Source of the DNA: Macrotis lagotis
Taxonomy: Eukaryota > Chordata > Mammalia > Peramelemorphia > Peramelidae
DNA length: 64,000 nt
NCBI RefSeq assembly: GCF_037893015.1
Contig: NC_133665.1
Location: 21,117,207 to 21,181,206 of the forward strand
Reading direction: 5' to 3'
The translations under genes and the position numbers were made by a program. The notes under the pieces are model-generated. The model searched no databases. It was not told the origin of the DNA and saw only the letters and a program-made list of their open reading frames with translations. This document shows positions 44,875 through 57,269 of the stretch, piece by piece (positions within the stretch are counted from its first letter, which is position 1; every line of letters begins with the position of its first letter).

Positions 44875-45070
44875 GTAAAGTCAGGGTTCATTTTTGTGTA
44901 TGTCAAGGACTTTGTTGGCAGCCCGGTGAAGCCAATGCACTTTTTCCCTCAGAATAATGTTTTTGAAATGCCTAAAGTAAAATACTTTAGATTACAAAAG
45001 AAACCAATTATGTTGAAATAGTTATACTTTAAAAACAATGCTAGCACCCAGGTTAGTAAACCTGGTTAAA
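44875..45070. repeat. ancient mammalian repeat (unnamed)
   Basis: CCCGGTGAAGCCAATGCACT, CAGAATAATGTTTTTGAAAT, ATTACAAAAGAAACCAATTA and the end CCAGGTTAGTAAACCTGGTT are features of an old mammal-wide interspersed repeat, perhaps DNA-transposon derived. Confidence 0.5.
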
Positions 45071-45074
45071 AAAA

Positions 45075-45235
45075 TAGATCATAGATTCACAGAACTAAAG
45101 CTGGAAAGGACCTTAGGGACCATCTAGTTAAACTCCTTATTTCACCTTTGAGGAAACTTAGATCTGGGGACATTACTCCAGGTCAAGAAGGTAGTATCAG
45201 AGATAGGATTTAAACTCCAGAGCCTGTACTTTGTC
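45075..45235 (-). repeat. MIR3-like SINE with L3/CR1-like end
   Basis: TAGATTCACAGAACTAAAGC, GGAAAGGACCTTAGGGACCA, TCTAGTTAAACTCCTTATTT is the CR1/L3-like 3' end in reverse. GAGGAAACTTAGATCTGGGG and the tRNA-like remainder follow. Confidence 0.7.
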
Positions 45236-45617
45236 AGGAAGCAAAAGGTAAAAGATTGTGCCATATTTAGCTCCTAGATAATGGACACCTTAAGTCATCT
45301 ATAAAGCAGTTGTATCCACTAACTGGTTTTGGGGGTGGAAGTGGGGTTGAACCAGTGAATATCTGAGTTTTCTTCACTTGGGTTATTTCATCTTTGGCTA
45401 TCATGATGGATTGCAGTATGGCTTGAAACTTTTCTCAGTTCTCTGAAGTTTACTGTATTGTTTAATAATTGCAATGGAAAATTCATAGCTTTATCCAGTT
45501 TTCATTGAATTCTTTAAAACTGTTTTGCTATTTAAAAAATTAAGTCAGTTTTGTTAGTTGTTTAGTTTTATTTCAGTTATGGCTACAATCTCTACTATCT
45601 GTATGAGCACTTTTAAG

Positions 45618-45810
45618 ATAACAGGATGATAGGTTTAGAACTGGAAAGAACCTCAGAGTACATCTTGAATTTCAACATTCTCATTTTATAAATGATAAAA
45701 TATAGATCTAGAGAAATTAAGTGATTTTCTCATGGTCCATGGGTAAATGGCAAGCTAGGGTTCAATCCATCTACCTTATCTAGATTTATCAGTCTTTCTA
45801 TTATACCACA
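45618..45810 (-). repeat. MIR3-like SINE with L3/CR1-like end
   Basis: GGTTTAGAACTGGAAAGAAC, CTCATTTTATAAATGATAAA, AATTAAGTGATTTTCTCATG, CTTTCTATTATACCACATCC, same layout as 45075. Confidence 0.7.
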
Positions 45811-45814
45811 TCCT

Positions 45815-46371
45815 CCCTCCTCCATTCTTCCACTCTTCCCCATTCTCCCCTGCATTTCTTTTAGGAAGTGAATAGAATAGTAAAAATTTAGCAGGGACAC
45901 TAGTGAAGGTTTGACTCTTATGACATATTTATTTTTTCTAGACAACAGATAAGTTTCAGCATAAAGTTGAAAAAATGGTCAATTTTATAATGTGAATTTT
46001 CTTATGAAACCTACCAACTTTATTAGAAAAGAAATGTTCATTTGAAAGTAGTCCAACCTGTGTGTGTGTGGGGGGGGGGCAGGGAAGTAACATTCTTAAT
46101 GACTAGTCTTTGGAATCCTTTGGTTCATGTGAAACTGATATTTAAAATGAAATTTTAAGTTAAAAAATTGAGTGAATATTCTTAGAAAAATTAAATTTCC
46201 AATACCATGCTGAAGAACTGAAGACATGATAAAAAAAATAGTTCTTTCCTCTCTATGTAAAAATTTTGAAACATCTTTCATCACCTAAGCTGGCTTCATT
46301 TATCATCATGAATAAATAAGTAAACAATGTGCTATTTAGGAATAATAATGTCACTTCATTAACACTTGATA
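45815..46371. other. intron, nothing recognised
   Basis: A short GT/poly-G tract lies at 46060-46079. No exon-like sequence. Confidence 0.55.
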
Positions 46372-46500
46372 GAGGCAGTGGTATCAGAGTGAAGAGTGAA
46401 TAGAGAGTTGGTCTCAAAGCCAGGAAGATCTTGGTTCAAAATTCAGGCATTTTAAATGATTCTGAGCAACTTGTTCAGTGCTTAGACAATACTCTAAGAC
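46372..46500 (+). repeat. MIR-like fragment
   Basis: GGCAGTGGTATCAGAGTGAA, AAAGCCAGGAAGATCTTGGT, GATTCTGAGCAACTTGTTCA. Confidence 0.6.
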
Positions 46501-46649
46501 TAAATTGCAGAGAAAACACAGGAGTTTCCCTACTTGGAAGTTCCCTATGTCAATGAAATCACAGGTCTGGTCTCTATTCTGAGACTTGTAAAGAGAAGGG
46601 GGCTTATGTCATAAGGGCTTATTATTAGAAAAGATCATAGAAGAATATA

Positions 46650-47095
46650 GAATCAAGAGGTGGAAAATACATTAAGACATCAAATAGTCTCTACTCTGTA
46701 GTCTATTGCAAAGATAACTTAGATGATGCAATGGTTAAAGTACTGAGCCTGGAGTACAAATCCAACTTTAGGTCCTTGCTTATACCTAGGGATTTGACTT
46801 TAGGCAATTCACTTAACTTATTTTTGTCTAGTTTCCTCTACTGTAAAATGAGAATAACAATATCTCTGAGGGTTGTTGAAAGATGAAAGAATATAATATA
46901 TATATATATATAAAACATTTAGCACAATGCCTAGCATATAATAGAGGCTAGAGAAATATTAACTATATTATTTTATAATTCAAGTCCTTCACTTTACAGA
47001 TGAGGAAACTAAGACCAATAGACACTGATGGAAATTAGAACCCAGGTCCTCTGACACATACATCAATCCTTTCACTATACTCTACTGCTTTCTAG
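46650..47095. repeat. nested MIR (+) inside MIR3-like element (-)
   Basis: 46650-46705 (ATAGAATCAAGAGGTGGAAA) and 46978-47095 (CACTTTACAGATGAGGAAAC, AACCCAGGTCCTCTGACACA) are the two ends of one reverse element. 46710-46975 between them is a + strand MIR with a complete tail (ACAATGCCTAGCATATAATA) and an internal (TA)n. Confidence 0.65.
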
Positions 47096-47942
47096 TCCAA
47101 CTCTACCTGAAAAAATGTATCACCACTACAAAGTACCTTACAAATGATCATTCAACTTCTCTTTAGAGATTTCCAAAGGTGTTTGAACTACTCATTATAA
47201 TCACAGTGTATTTGAATGAACATCATTAGAGTTGAGAAATGTATTCTGAATCCCTCCATCTCAGCATCTCAAGAATAGAGCAAATGGTTCAAAAACAGAG
47301 CAAATATGACTCCTTTTAGAGAAATCTCCAAGAACTAGAGATAACCAAGGGAGGGAAGGAATAGGTGTGGTTGGGGAGAGGGTGGGGTGATAGGACCAAT
47401 TATATACACCATTGTTCACTATTAGTTTTGAGTTTATCAGAAAGCCTTCCAGTCTATAGATCTTTTTCCCCCCCCTGGAGAAACATTGTATCACAGAATC
47501 TCTTTGTTTTTAATTTCTCTTCTGACTAGCAACGTCATGTATTTCCTTTTCCTTTACTGTTGTCCCTTTTGAATTGATCCTATTGTGAAACTAAGCCAAC
47601 TCCATCTCCCAAGCACTGCATGTCAAAATAAAGATCCAAGCCCCTCATTTCCACTTCCGTTTTACTAAATGGTTGTTAAACAAACATGGCATGAAAATTC
47701 CTTTGAAAGATTCCTAAACTGTTCCAGGATTCCAGAAATATGATCCACTAGTAGAGAATGTGCAGTCTCATCTAAAAGTCCCCTAGAGTTCCACTTCTGC
47801 AGTTGAACTGATGGGATTACTGCCTCAGTTTTAAGTGTACTGATTCCATAAGAAAGGAGAGTACTCAAAATCAGAGTCTTGCAAAGGAAGAACAAAACTG
47901 ACTAATGCATTTTTAAGGTAAAATAAAGTATACAATATGAGA
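47096..47942. other. intron, nothing recognised
   Basis: Minus frames at 47261-47494 and 47665-47895 show no domain or motif. I looked for the SVEP1 second exon here and did not see it. Confidence 0.55.
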
Positions 47943-48390
47943 CAGCATTGAATAGCAGAAAGGATAAGACCTGGATTCAAAAATCTACTTCTGATACACA
48001 CTAGCTATGTGACCCAATCAATGTATGTCCTTCATTTTCGAAGAAGACCACAATATCAGGGAAGTGATGCCATGACAAGCATCTGAATTGGATTTTGAGT
48101 GAGGGGGTGCTATGCTAAGTCACCTCACTTTCTCCTCCAGAGTCATCTGAGTCCAATAACCAGACATGAATCAGGACAATTTCAAAAGGGCTCTGGATGC
48201 GAGGCTATCAGGGTTAAGTGATTTGCTTAAGGTCACACAGCTATTAAGAGTCAAATGTTTGAGGCTGGATTCAAAATCTGTCTTCCTGATTCCAAAGCCA
48301 GTGCTCTATCCACTGTGCCACCTAACTTAACTTCTCAGTGCCATAGATAACACTATAAGAATAGAGGTTGAAGAGAAATTAATGGTTTCC
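47943..48390 (+). repeat. MIR interrupted by composite SINE
   Basis: 47943-48016 (CAGCATTGAATAGCAGAAAG to CACTAGCTATGTGACCC) and 48331-48390 (AACTTCTCAGTGCCATAGAT) are one MIR. The composite SINE sits between them. Confidence 0.7.
48018..48330 (+). repeat. composite marsupial SINE, full length
   Basis: GTATGTCCTTCATTTTCGAA, GGGAAGTGATGCCATGACAA, CTCCTCCAGAGTCATCTGAG, then the join near 48211 to a reverse tRNA-type SINE part ending CTCTATCCACTGTGCCACCT. Same join as 40760-41051. Confidence 0.8.
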
Positions 48391-49294
48391 TTATGGAGGG
48401 GAAAGGGGATGAAAAACAAACCCAATGTAATATATTGTCACCTTTGCCAAATGGGATCAATGTGGTCTAAGAGTTACACATAACTTTAGTAGCTAAGATG
48501 GAATCTAGATCTAAGTTTTTGGCATGATGGAAGTATTATGGGCCTGCCTCAAGGTTATACTATATCCCTGAATCTAGAATGTCTGTACAATACATTCCAA
48601 ACTGTTAAAAATATCTATAGAAGCAAATTACCCCAGATTTTTGAAATGAGGACTTTAGCCCAAGGTACAAGGGGAACAACCCACAAAGGCTAAGAGATTT
48701 ATAACCCTTATTCTAACTCTAGCTTTTTAGTCTCCTATCTCCATTCACTTTTGGCCAAAGCTACTGATAAATCTATGCAAACAATTGTACCACATATTTC
48801 TTTCTTGCTCCATCTGTCATTTCCCCTCTCCCTGCAACCCATTAGCTACTGAATAATTAAAAATTTTTAAATAATCATTAGAAAAATTAGGTCAGATTTT
48901 TGAATTTAGGAAAAAAGGAATACAAGAATGCTTACAACAGAACAGAATGAAATGTGACCTTACCTTGTTCATCAAATTCTACATTGCTTAATAATGAACA
49001 TTTATTTATTATATAGGTAGATTGATTATTTAAGAAACAGTTCTGTGATTAATTTACAAGCATAACCTATTCTTTGCTTCAGATATCTTTTATCTCTTTT
49101 CCTAAAGAAAACAGCAAAATTGGGTGTATCTCTGAATATCTATATTAATATTTTAATGATAAATTTGATGATTAGGCTAACTTTTTCATTGACTTCAAGA
49201 AAGTAATGACCAATCAGGTCCATTACTGTTTATAAGTTAATTTTAAAATAAGTTTTAGTGATATAGAATAAAAGAGTATTTTATTTTTGGTCTT
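48391..49294. other. intron, nothing recognised
   Basis: AT-rich; no exon, RNA gene or named repeat. Confidence 0.5.
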
Positions 49295-49299
49295 TGACT

Positions 49300-49500
49300 C
49301 AACAGGGCAATAGGGTCCAACACTTAATCTGAATTCAAAGTTAGCCTCAGATACTTGCTAGCTTACTTAACCTCTCTATGTCTCAACTTTCTCATTTGTA
49401 AAATAAAGTTAATAATAATAATATCATTTCCCCTCCCAAAGTTGTTTTGAAAACCAAATGAGATATTATTTACAAATTGCTTTGCAAATCCTAAAGAATC
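49300..49500 (+). repeat. MIR-like CORE-SINE
   Basis: AGTTAGCCTCAGATACTTGC, CAACTTTCTCATTTGTAAAA, CAAAGTTGTTTTGAAAACCA, TGAGATATTATTTACAAATT. Confidence 0.8.
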
Positions 49501-50144
49501 TCCATCAGGACAGGTCTGGAAACCTCTAGAGTAAAAAGACCTAATCTTTTGGAAATCAATTTGTGCTCAAATAAAGCATCCTCTCTTGAAACTACATTTA
49601 CTACATTTTTTACTTCCTAATTTTCAGCAGATTATACCAGTTTGTGAATTCTCAGGCAAAGAGCTGATTTTGCCACTCATTTTAACCCCTTGGAATGTGG
49701 CATCCTATAATCACTTAGTTATGTGACCTTAGTCTGCCCCTAAGATCATTTCTGCTTCTCTTTCTTTTAAAACTCATCCCTACAGCCTTTTAACATAAAC
49801 CCTGTAGGGATGATTCTTATTTCCCACCTGGAGAAACCTTATCATCTTAGTTATTCTTTTCTCCGATACATATTAAAATTCCTTTCATACTTTTTCATCC
49901 TGTGCTGGCCAATCTTGTCCATGTCTTCCTATAAATGTTTCATTGAATTTATCAGATAAGATGGTAGCTTTTCTTGACTTTTTATTATATTGTGAATAAA
50001 AGCAAAATATTTTGGTTTGCCTTGAGGTAGTCTCCTGCTTGGACTATGTGATGGACCCACTCCCTTCTTTGACCATATGTGACATTCACTTAACATTTTA
50101 AAAATGTGTTTGTTAAAATGTCTTGGGCACTAGATGACTGATTT

Positions 50145-50350
50145 CACTACTATAGGGAAATTCCAGGTGAAGAAACTCCCTCTACCAATGCAGGACAATA
50201 CCTTGTTCTCATTTATAATCTCAGAGAGTTACTTGATCACTGCAAGGTTGAGTAATTTACTCAGGGTCACGAAGTTAATATGTATCAGAGACAAACTCAG
50301 GTCTTCTGAGTTTTGAGATTAGCTCACTATCTACTGTGTTGTTCTGCTTC
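50145..50350 (-). repeat. CORE-SINE with Ther-type tail
   Basis: GAAGAAACTCCCTCTACCAA (tail), GGTTGAGTAATTTACTCAGG, CAAACTCAGGTCTTCTGAGT. Reverse counterpart of the 34440 copy. Confidence 0.72.
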
Positions 50351-50464
50351 ACTGAGAATGCAAAGGCACATGAAATATCACCAAGGCAAAGAGAACATAA
50401 AGAGAAGAAAGGATGGTTCAGGACAGAGCCTGGAGACCCCTATACTAAGAAGGCAAATGAAGAG

Positions 50465-50580
50465 CAGTTGTTATATGATGCAGTGGATAGAGTACCAGTT
50501 CTGGTGAGATACTGAGCAAGTCAACCCTTATTGCTTTCCCCAAACAAACAACTACAAAAAGAAGTCAGACATAATTCAAC
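50465..50580 (+). repeat. Mar1-type SINE, internally deleted
   Basis: ATGATGCAGTGGATAGAGTA at the start and AAGAAGTCAGACATAATTCA at the end, with the middle missing. Confidence 0.65.
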
Positions 50581-51053
50581 AAAGGAAATTGAGAAAGATC
50601 AGTAAGACAGATAGCAAGAGAAGTAGAAAACAGATCCAGAAACAAAGGAGGCAGGTCCTTGTTCTTATTAACAGTATCAAAAGATGTAAAGGAATAAAAG
50701 AGGATGAGGACTAAGTCTCTTAATTGCTAAACTAAGAAAGAGCAGTATTTCTGTAGTGTTATGATCAGAAAAAAATTAGGATGGACCAAGAATCAAAAAT
50801 ATATTAATTAGATAGACATTTGCAGTATGGGAGTACTTTGGGTTGTGAAACGACTGCCTGGTATTCTTGAGTATAATCCAGCCTGTTCTCATTACCTTAT
50901 TCAATTCTAGACTTAGGCCAGTGTCTGTCTGTACCACCTGTTCAAAACATACATGCAGTATAATTTAGAATAAAGGAATAAAGGAGGTCAAACTTTCGCA
51001 TTTATCATGACTATCTTCTCCAATAAGAGATTTAAAGGTTTGCATATTGGATA

Positions 51054-51055
<2 letters not shown>

Positions 51056-51093
<38 letters not shown>
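51056..51093. repeat. (CA)n microsatellite
   Basis: About 19 CA units, uninterrupted. Confidence 0.96.
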
Positions 51094-51096
<3 letters not shown>

Positions 51097-51469
51097 TGAG
51101 AAAATTTCTATTGTTTAATAAACAAGAAATGATGTGGATATTACTAATGATATGGCTATTGCTAATAAATTATTTCAGAATCAGCTCTCAGGGATATGTA
51201 ATTAGATCACTATCCATTGAAGGAAAGGTCAAAATTAACACCAAATTAGGAGAAAGGAAACAAATAAGACACTGCATGCAATGACAGCATCTTCAAGTTA
51301 ACTTGTTTGTCAAAATATTCAATTTATATAAATGGGAAAAGGATAAATTAATGACATTGATTCTATCACTATTTGTTACAAAATTTTAACTGATTTGAAA
51401 CAATTGCCCCAAGAAGGCCAAAAAATCCTAGAAACCATCTCAATTAGCAAATATGTGAACTCTTTGGCA

Positions 51470-51585
51470 AGCAAAGATATATTTAACTCTGCCTCATTTA
51501 AATCGAATTCATGCACAAGTCAGGATATTACCCGAAGATGTCATTGGTTCTCTTTGAAAACAAAGGATGAACTACAGTAATGAGA
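51470..51585 (-). repeat. composite-SINE family fragment
   Basis: AACTCTGCCTCATTTAAATC, CAAGTCAGGATATTACCCGA, CATTGGTTCTCTTTGAAAAC, the 5' portion in reverse. Confidence 0.72.
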
Positions 51586-51774
51586 AAGAGGAATGATAGG
51601 TGGCGTATGTAAGGAGATTATATTATAACATGTATTGACTTATACATGAGAGATATCACCAATTCATCATTACTTACAAATATAACCAAAAAGAAAGTGA
51701 GCAGACATGAAGTGAGAGCATAGAATAATCAAAGGATGCTTTTGCACATCATGAACATCACTTCAAAGTGAATG

Positions 51775-52060
51775 ATAGTTAACATTTGTGAAGCACTTTG
51801 AAGTTGTAACATACAAATAACAATCGTTATTTGAATCTCAGAAATTCTGTAAGCTCAAGTTGAACCTAAGATTTTTGATGTTGCTAATTTCCAGAAAAGT
51901 TAAGGTAGACCAGCAATTCATCTGTTTTAAAGAGGTCTCAAGTACATGAAAGATTATGATTCTTCATTTACATACAGTGACTAAATTTCAAAGGTGATAT
52001 TTGAAACCAGATTTTCCTAACTTGAAGGTCAGTAGAGCTCCCCTATGCTATTCTTTAAAA
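51775..52060 (-). repeat. MIR-like CORE-SINE
   Basis: TAACATTTGTGAAGCACTTT, then a decayed middle (possible insertion 51870-51960) and ATTTGAAACCAGATTTTCCT. Confidence 0.6.
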
Positions 52061-52299
52061 GTGTCATTTACCATTTGAAGATACTTCTTGTGATATCTTA
52101 AGTGTTTTCTTTTTCTATCTATATTTTTTGGGTACTTCAGCTGATTCAAGTGCTAAAGGTCAATAGTGGGGAAAATTATCACTACTCTTATTTAAAAATT
52201 TGTTTGATATTTTAAAGCTTATTTTCCTTCTCTTTGGTGTTTCAGTTTGATGTTGCTGTCTTGTATATGGAGTGTTCATTGAGGATTAAGCTTGTTGAA

Positions 52300-52805
52300 A
52301 TCTTTTCAGGGCTGTTCAACCCTTTGGGGTACCTGGCACTAAACTTTCACCTATGGCTCCATGAAACTATAGCATGTGTAGCAGCCACACCCCCATAAAC
52401 TTTCTTAGCAGATGGCCAAACCAGGTTGGAGGTAACTAATGGGGCACAAAACTGTCAGTGATTTTCTGGGGAAGGGGGTTTTATCTATCATTAGCACATG
52501 AAGACTCCCCCTGACAGAACCAGCAGATGAGAACAGTTTGTTCCAGTGGCCATGAAATGAATGAAGATGATGCTGGGGAGCTTTTAGAGACTGATCTGGC
52601 ATTAAAGATGACCAAAGTCATTTTTTTGTATCCCAGGACTTCACCACTCATCTTGATTTTTGTCTTGCACTGAATTTTGTTGCCTCAAAAGACAGTGAAA
52701 CTGATGACTAAATGCAGCTCTGTCTCATTGAAATCCAATTCATACTCAACTCAAGACATCACCCTATGATGCCATTGGTTCTCTTTGAAAATGAAGGACA
52801 GACAA
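52300..52805 (-). repeat. long composite-family element, ~500 bp
   Basis: The reverse of the family's 5' portion lies at 52690-52805 (CATTGAAATCCAATTCATAC, TTCTCTTTGAAAATGAAGGA). The upstream part contains GTGTAGCAGCCACACCCCCA and AGCAGATGGCCAAACCAGGT, sequence I associate with the longer form of this marsupial repeat. The minus frame 52405-52602 is inside it. Confidence 0.55.
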
Positions 52806-53568
52806 AACATACTTTTTTTAAGTGTTAATAATTCTTTTACAAGTAACTCAGTACAATATATTTGACTTTGTAGTAGATGATTTCTGATATCTGAAGGGTA
52901 TGGAGGAAAGAAAACCCTAGCAAGGAAATTCAGCAATAATAACCTGACAGTTATTTGTTTTCAACAAAATAAATGTAATAATGCTAACAGGAAGAAAAGG
53001 AGGGGACAGAAACTTTTTCTGTTATGACCAGACTATTCATTTGTACCACCCTGGATCAATAATCATGTCACTGTTCTATTATTGCTGAAACTCATTCTCT
53101 TGTTCTCTTCATGTAACTGAGCTCTTTGCTAAACTCTTGGGTTCATCAAATAAAGACTATATTGATGTCAAAATAAAGGAGACATAGATTGAACTGCAAA
53201 GATTAATACTACTATCTACACAAACATTTGGTTGAAATATTTTAGAAACAAAACTTACAGTAGGTGGATAGTTTGGATATTCTCCGATTCCATTGTGAGT
53301 TTAAATGTACCATCTTCAAATGGGGTTTCCTTGGGCCCAAAAATAGTCATCTTCTACAACATAATGTTGTTCTCCAACAATACTTTTGGAGGAACTAGGG
53401 TCCTTTTGGTTTTCTAGATAAAATTCTAATCCTCCAATCGTTCATCCATTCATTAGTCATTTCTACATTATGGTGTCACATGGAAGAGACCCTGGCTTAC
53501 TAAAGACAATGCCAGGGGAGTGAAAATGGAGATTCTATTGTGATGTAATGTCTTCAAATGTGAATCAG
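52806..53568. other. intron, nothing recognised
   Basis: The + frame 53232-53417 was inspected for vWA-domain residues and has none. Confidence 0.5.
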
Positions 53569-53680
53569 TGGAATGTAAGTCCCTTGGGAGCAGAGGTTGT
53601 CTTACTTTTCTTACTTTTCACAGCACCTAAAACCATAGTGACTATTTAATTAGAGGCATGTTGTTTGATTGATGGATCCA
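53569..53680 (+). repeat. L2 LINE 3'-end fragment
   Basis: GAATGTAAGTCCCTTGGGAG, CAGAGGTTGTCTTACTTTTC, TCACAGCACCTAAAACCATA. Confidence 0.7.
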
Positions 53681-54860
53681 GAATGTGCCTTCTGTCCAAG
53701 GACCATCCTCACTCCTGTCATGGAGGTTCATCAAGAAGAAGGTTAACTGCTTGGGTATTTTTTTTTCCTTTTTTTCTTTTCCTTTCCTTTTTTTTCCCAT
53801 ATTTGACTACAAAGTGAAGCAGATAAAAATACAAAATAGTATGTGTTTTCCTCCTCTCCCCTTCTGCATCTGCAGTACTGATGCCTGACTGGCAAAATGG
53901 TAGAAACAGAGAATGGGATATAGAGAAACAGAGCTTTTATTCATCTCTTATTATCCTAAATACAAAATAGTAACAACAAAATCTAAAGAAATATTATTAA
54001 TTCTTTGTCTTTTCTGTAAAAGCAAAATTAACAAATCATTGTTGCTTTCCTCACCTGACTTTCAGACTTCATTTGGTCATTCCCTTAATTACTTGGCCAG
54101 CCCTTCCTCACCTGCTGGGATTATCCATATGGTGACACAAATCATTCATCTTTTTGTTTCCTTCATGTTAAATTTCATTTACTTGATAGGTGCAATTCAG
54201 TATTGTTGACTTAATAAATATGTCATTAGATCAGGACTTTTAAAATTGAAAATAATGAAAACCAATATTTATTATCAGCAACATGAGTATCACAAATGAG
54301 CAATTTTGTATTAGGGCCAATAAGGGAAAAAAACTAAATTCCCAGCTTATTCATCATGCTTATTTTTTTAAAAAATTATTCTGGATTTAAAAAATCTCAA
54401 CAAATGTGGGCATTTCCATATACAAAGAACAGGAGCAGAGTATTATATATGAAACTATAGAACATTTTGACACATCCCTTGGGTTTTTTTTAAGTTTATA
54501 TTAAATTAAACATAGTAAAACCTGCATTGCTCTGCTTGTCTGTCCCTTTTTAAACTTTCTTCTGTTCATTTTCTAAATATTCATCATATCTAAAAATTGA
54601 TCATAGATGGTTCATAGAAATGACTGAAAAAATTTTCTAGTGAGCAGAGAAAGATGTAAAATTTGGTTAAAAATGAGTTATCAAAAAGATAAGCCAGTTA
54701 TCTGTGGCACCTGCATGCTAAAAACTCCATTTTTTTTGAAAGAAGAGTACTAGATTAAATAATGCTTAGGTGCTCTTGGTTTTAAACTATATTTCTTGCC
54801 TCCTTTCTCTTTGCTGCATCTCCAGACAACTTAATCCAGATATCTCTGATGAAACTGAAT

Positions 54861-54861
<1 letters not shown>
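53681..54861. other. intron, nothing recognised
   Basis: A T/C-rich tract lies at about 53758-53797. The + frame 53913-54209 is not recognisable as an exon. Confidence 0.5.

Positions 54862-54911
<50 letters not shown>
54862..54911. repeat. (TA)n microsatellite
   Basis: About 24 TA units. Confidence 0.97.
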
Positions 54912-54915
<4 letters not shown>

Positions 54916-55245
54916 AGGCCTACCCTTCTTTATGAATCTCTTAACCTTCTCTTACACAAGAGATACCAGGCAGTGGAAAAACTTTCTCACAGGCCATTCT
55001 AATAGGGGAATGATTCTGAGGTGATATATTTTTTGCTCTAGTGAAAACAAGGAATTTTTTGTTATTTTTTTTAAAATTAGTTTTTGGGCAGGTTAGGTCA
55101 AATAGTATCATAATGTTATAAGGAAAGCAAATATACCAATTAACTAAGTATCTGCAGGGATGAGTTAGGGATGAGGATCATAGGAGTGGAGAACTTGTAT
55201 TTTTCAAATTGGAGCACATTTATTGAGACCCCTTGTGTTTGTAGG

Positions 55246-55301
55246 TATGTCTGTGTGTCTCTGTGTGTCTTTGTGTGTGTGTGTCTGTGTGTGTGTTTAT
55301 A

Positions 55302-55337
<36 letters not shown>
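55246..55337. repeat. (TG)n/(GA)n compound microsatellite
   Basis: Imperfect TGTGTC/TG repeats, then GA repeats at about 55320-55337. Confidence 0.95.
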
Positions 55338-55338
<1 letters not shown>

Positions 55339-55566
55339 GTACATATTCCCCAAAGTAGCAATTGGACATTTTACATTCCTTTCTCTATAATCTAAAGCAA
55401 ACCAATATTATAAATTTTAGTTTTTTTATACATTTATGTTCTATTATTCTTTCTCCATAAAGCCTAAAAGGGAAGATTAATTCCATTATATTCTAGCTAG
55501 ATCATATAAATATTTTATTTATGTTTATGTTTATATATTTTATTATAAATATATATTTACATATGG

Positions 55567-55801
55567 TAAAAATACTTTAAGGTTTGCAAAGTTCTTAATG
55601 AATATTATCTCATTTAATCCTTCTAGCAACCCAATGACATAGCTGCTATTATCCCTATTTACAGATGGGGAAACTAAGGCAGGAAGTGGTTAAGTAACTT
55701 GTCCAGGATCAAACAGTTAATAAGTATCTAAGTCTAGATTTGAATTCATGCCTTCATGATTCCAGGTCTAGTGCCTCATTCACTGTACCACTTAGCTGCC
55801 T
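55567..55801 (-). repeat. MIR-like CORE-SINE, nearly full length
   Basis: TTTGCAAAGTTCTTAATGAA, TATCTCATTTAATCCTTCTA, TTTACAGATGGGGAAACTAA, GATTCCAGGTCTAGTGCCTC, CACTGTACCACTTAGCTGCC. Confidence 0.88.
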
Positions 55802-56249
55802 ATATTTCTCTAGGGCTAGACTAATTAGAGATATTTCAAATGAGCCTAGTAACTTTGCTGTTTTTATTCAGTCACCTGCTAGATCTCCCTATTGTAAAGC
55901 TTTCCTCTATTCACGGATTTTAAAAATAACTTTCCTATAGATTTGTGACAGAGTTCTCTTGAAGAGAACAGAAAGGGAAAAGGGAAGGGAAGGAGGAAGA
56001 GAAAAGAAAGGAAGAGATAGGGAAAGGGAAAGGAACAAGTATTTATTAATCATGTACAATTTTCCAGTTACTGTACTAAATATTTTAGAAATACATCTCA
56101 TTTGATGTAATGATTGATTAAATTGTTTGATTTAAAACTATCCAACCCACATAAATAAAAAAGATAGTTCTGACTTTAAACATGAAAACTGCTTATGTAG
56201 GGTGGAAGATTGACCCTCCCCCCCCAATAGGAATTTTCAGTTGGTATAC

Positions 56250-56400
56250 ATACAGAAAAGGATCTGTGACATCATAGATTTGTGACTTTTGGCAAGACTT
56301 TTACATCTCTGGTCATCAACTTCCTTATCTAAATCTAAATCCAGTAGGATTTGATAATTTCTAAAGTTTCTTGTGGTTCTAAAATTGTAGAAATGTAGGA
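56250..56400 (+). repeat. MIR-like fragment
   Basis: ATTTGTGACTTTTGGCAAGA, TCATCAACTTCCTTATCTAA, GTTTCTTGTGGTTCTAAAAT. Confidence 0.6.
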
Positions 56401-56767
56401 GTGATTGAAGAGAAGAAATTGTTCTTGAAATGAACAGCATCTACTCATGAATGTCATCTTTAGTCCTTTATTAGGGCTCTCATATTTTTCATTAATATTG
56501 ATAGTTTTTCTCAGACACCAAATGACGTGATTTAAAGGAAGTGATCTTTCTTATTATTCTAGAAACTTTTTATATTTTAGAACTATCATATTATGATTTT
56601 CTAGAATGCTGGATAATAAAAATCTGAACATTTTGAGTAAAACTTTTTTTAAAAAATGGCAGAAAATCAGGTAACTTAACCCAAGTTTAAATCCCAGATA
56701 AAATATGTATTTAAATGCTGATAGCCACTTTCTTCAAATAAGAAAGTAATTTTAAAAATAAAAGCAA

Positions 56768-56907
56768 AAGGGGCAGCTAGATAGTGCAGTGGATAGAGCA
56801 CCAGCCCTGGAGTTAGGAGGACCTGAGTTCAAATGCATCCTCAGACATTTAATAATTGCATAGCTGTGTGTGTGACCTTGGGCAAGTCACTTAACCCCAT
56901 TTGCTGT
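56768..56907 (+). repeat. short tRNA-derived marsupial SINE with target duplication
   Basis: GGGGCAGCTAGATAGTGCAG to ACTTAACCCCATTTGCTGT, flanked by AAATAAAAGCAA at 56756-56767 and 56908-56919. Confidence 0.95.
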
Positions 56908-57269
56908 AAATAAAAGCAAGAAATCTGTGCCTGTTTAACTAAGGAGAAGTAAGGTGAGATATATTTTATTTGCTCACCCGTTCAATGTAAAATTTGTTCC
57001 CAAGGAGTAAATTGTACATTAGAATTGGTGAATCAGCTAAAATACCATTCCCTTACTTAACTTTGAAATATTTTAATTGATATGCAAATGCTCTCAAAAA
57101 TCTAACACCTTTTTATTGTGAAGTTAGTGCTAAATAGAAATTTTCTAAAGTTAGAATATTAATTCAAATATATTCAAATAATCACCTTTTTTAATATTAC
57201 AGACATGTAACAATTTTGAGGTTGTTCAATTAGAAAATGTGAAAAAAGTCAAATTTAAAGTAAGATAGT

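Noticed and set aside
51056..51093. CRISPR-like or satellite array
   Set aside because: Simple CA dinucleotide microsatellite; the genome is a vertebrate's.
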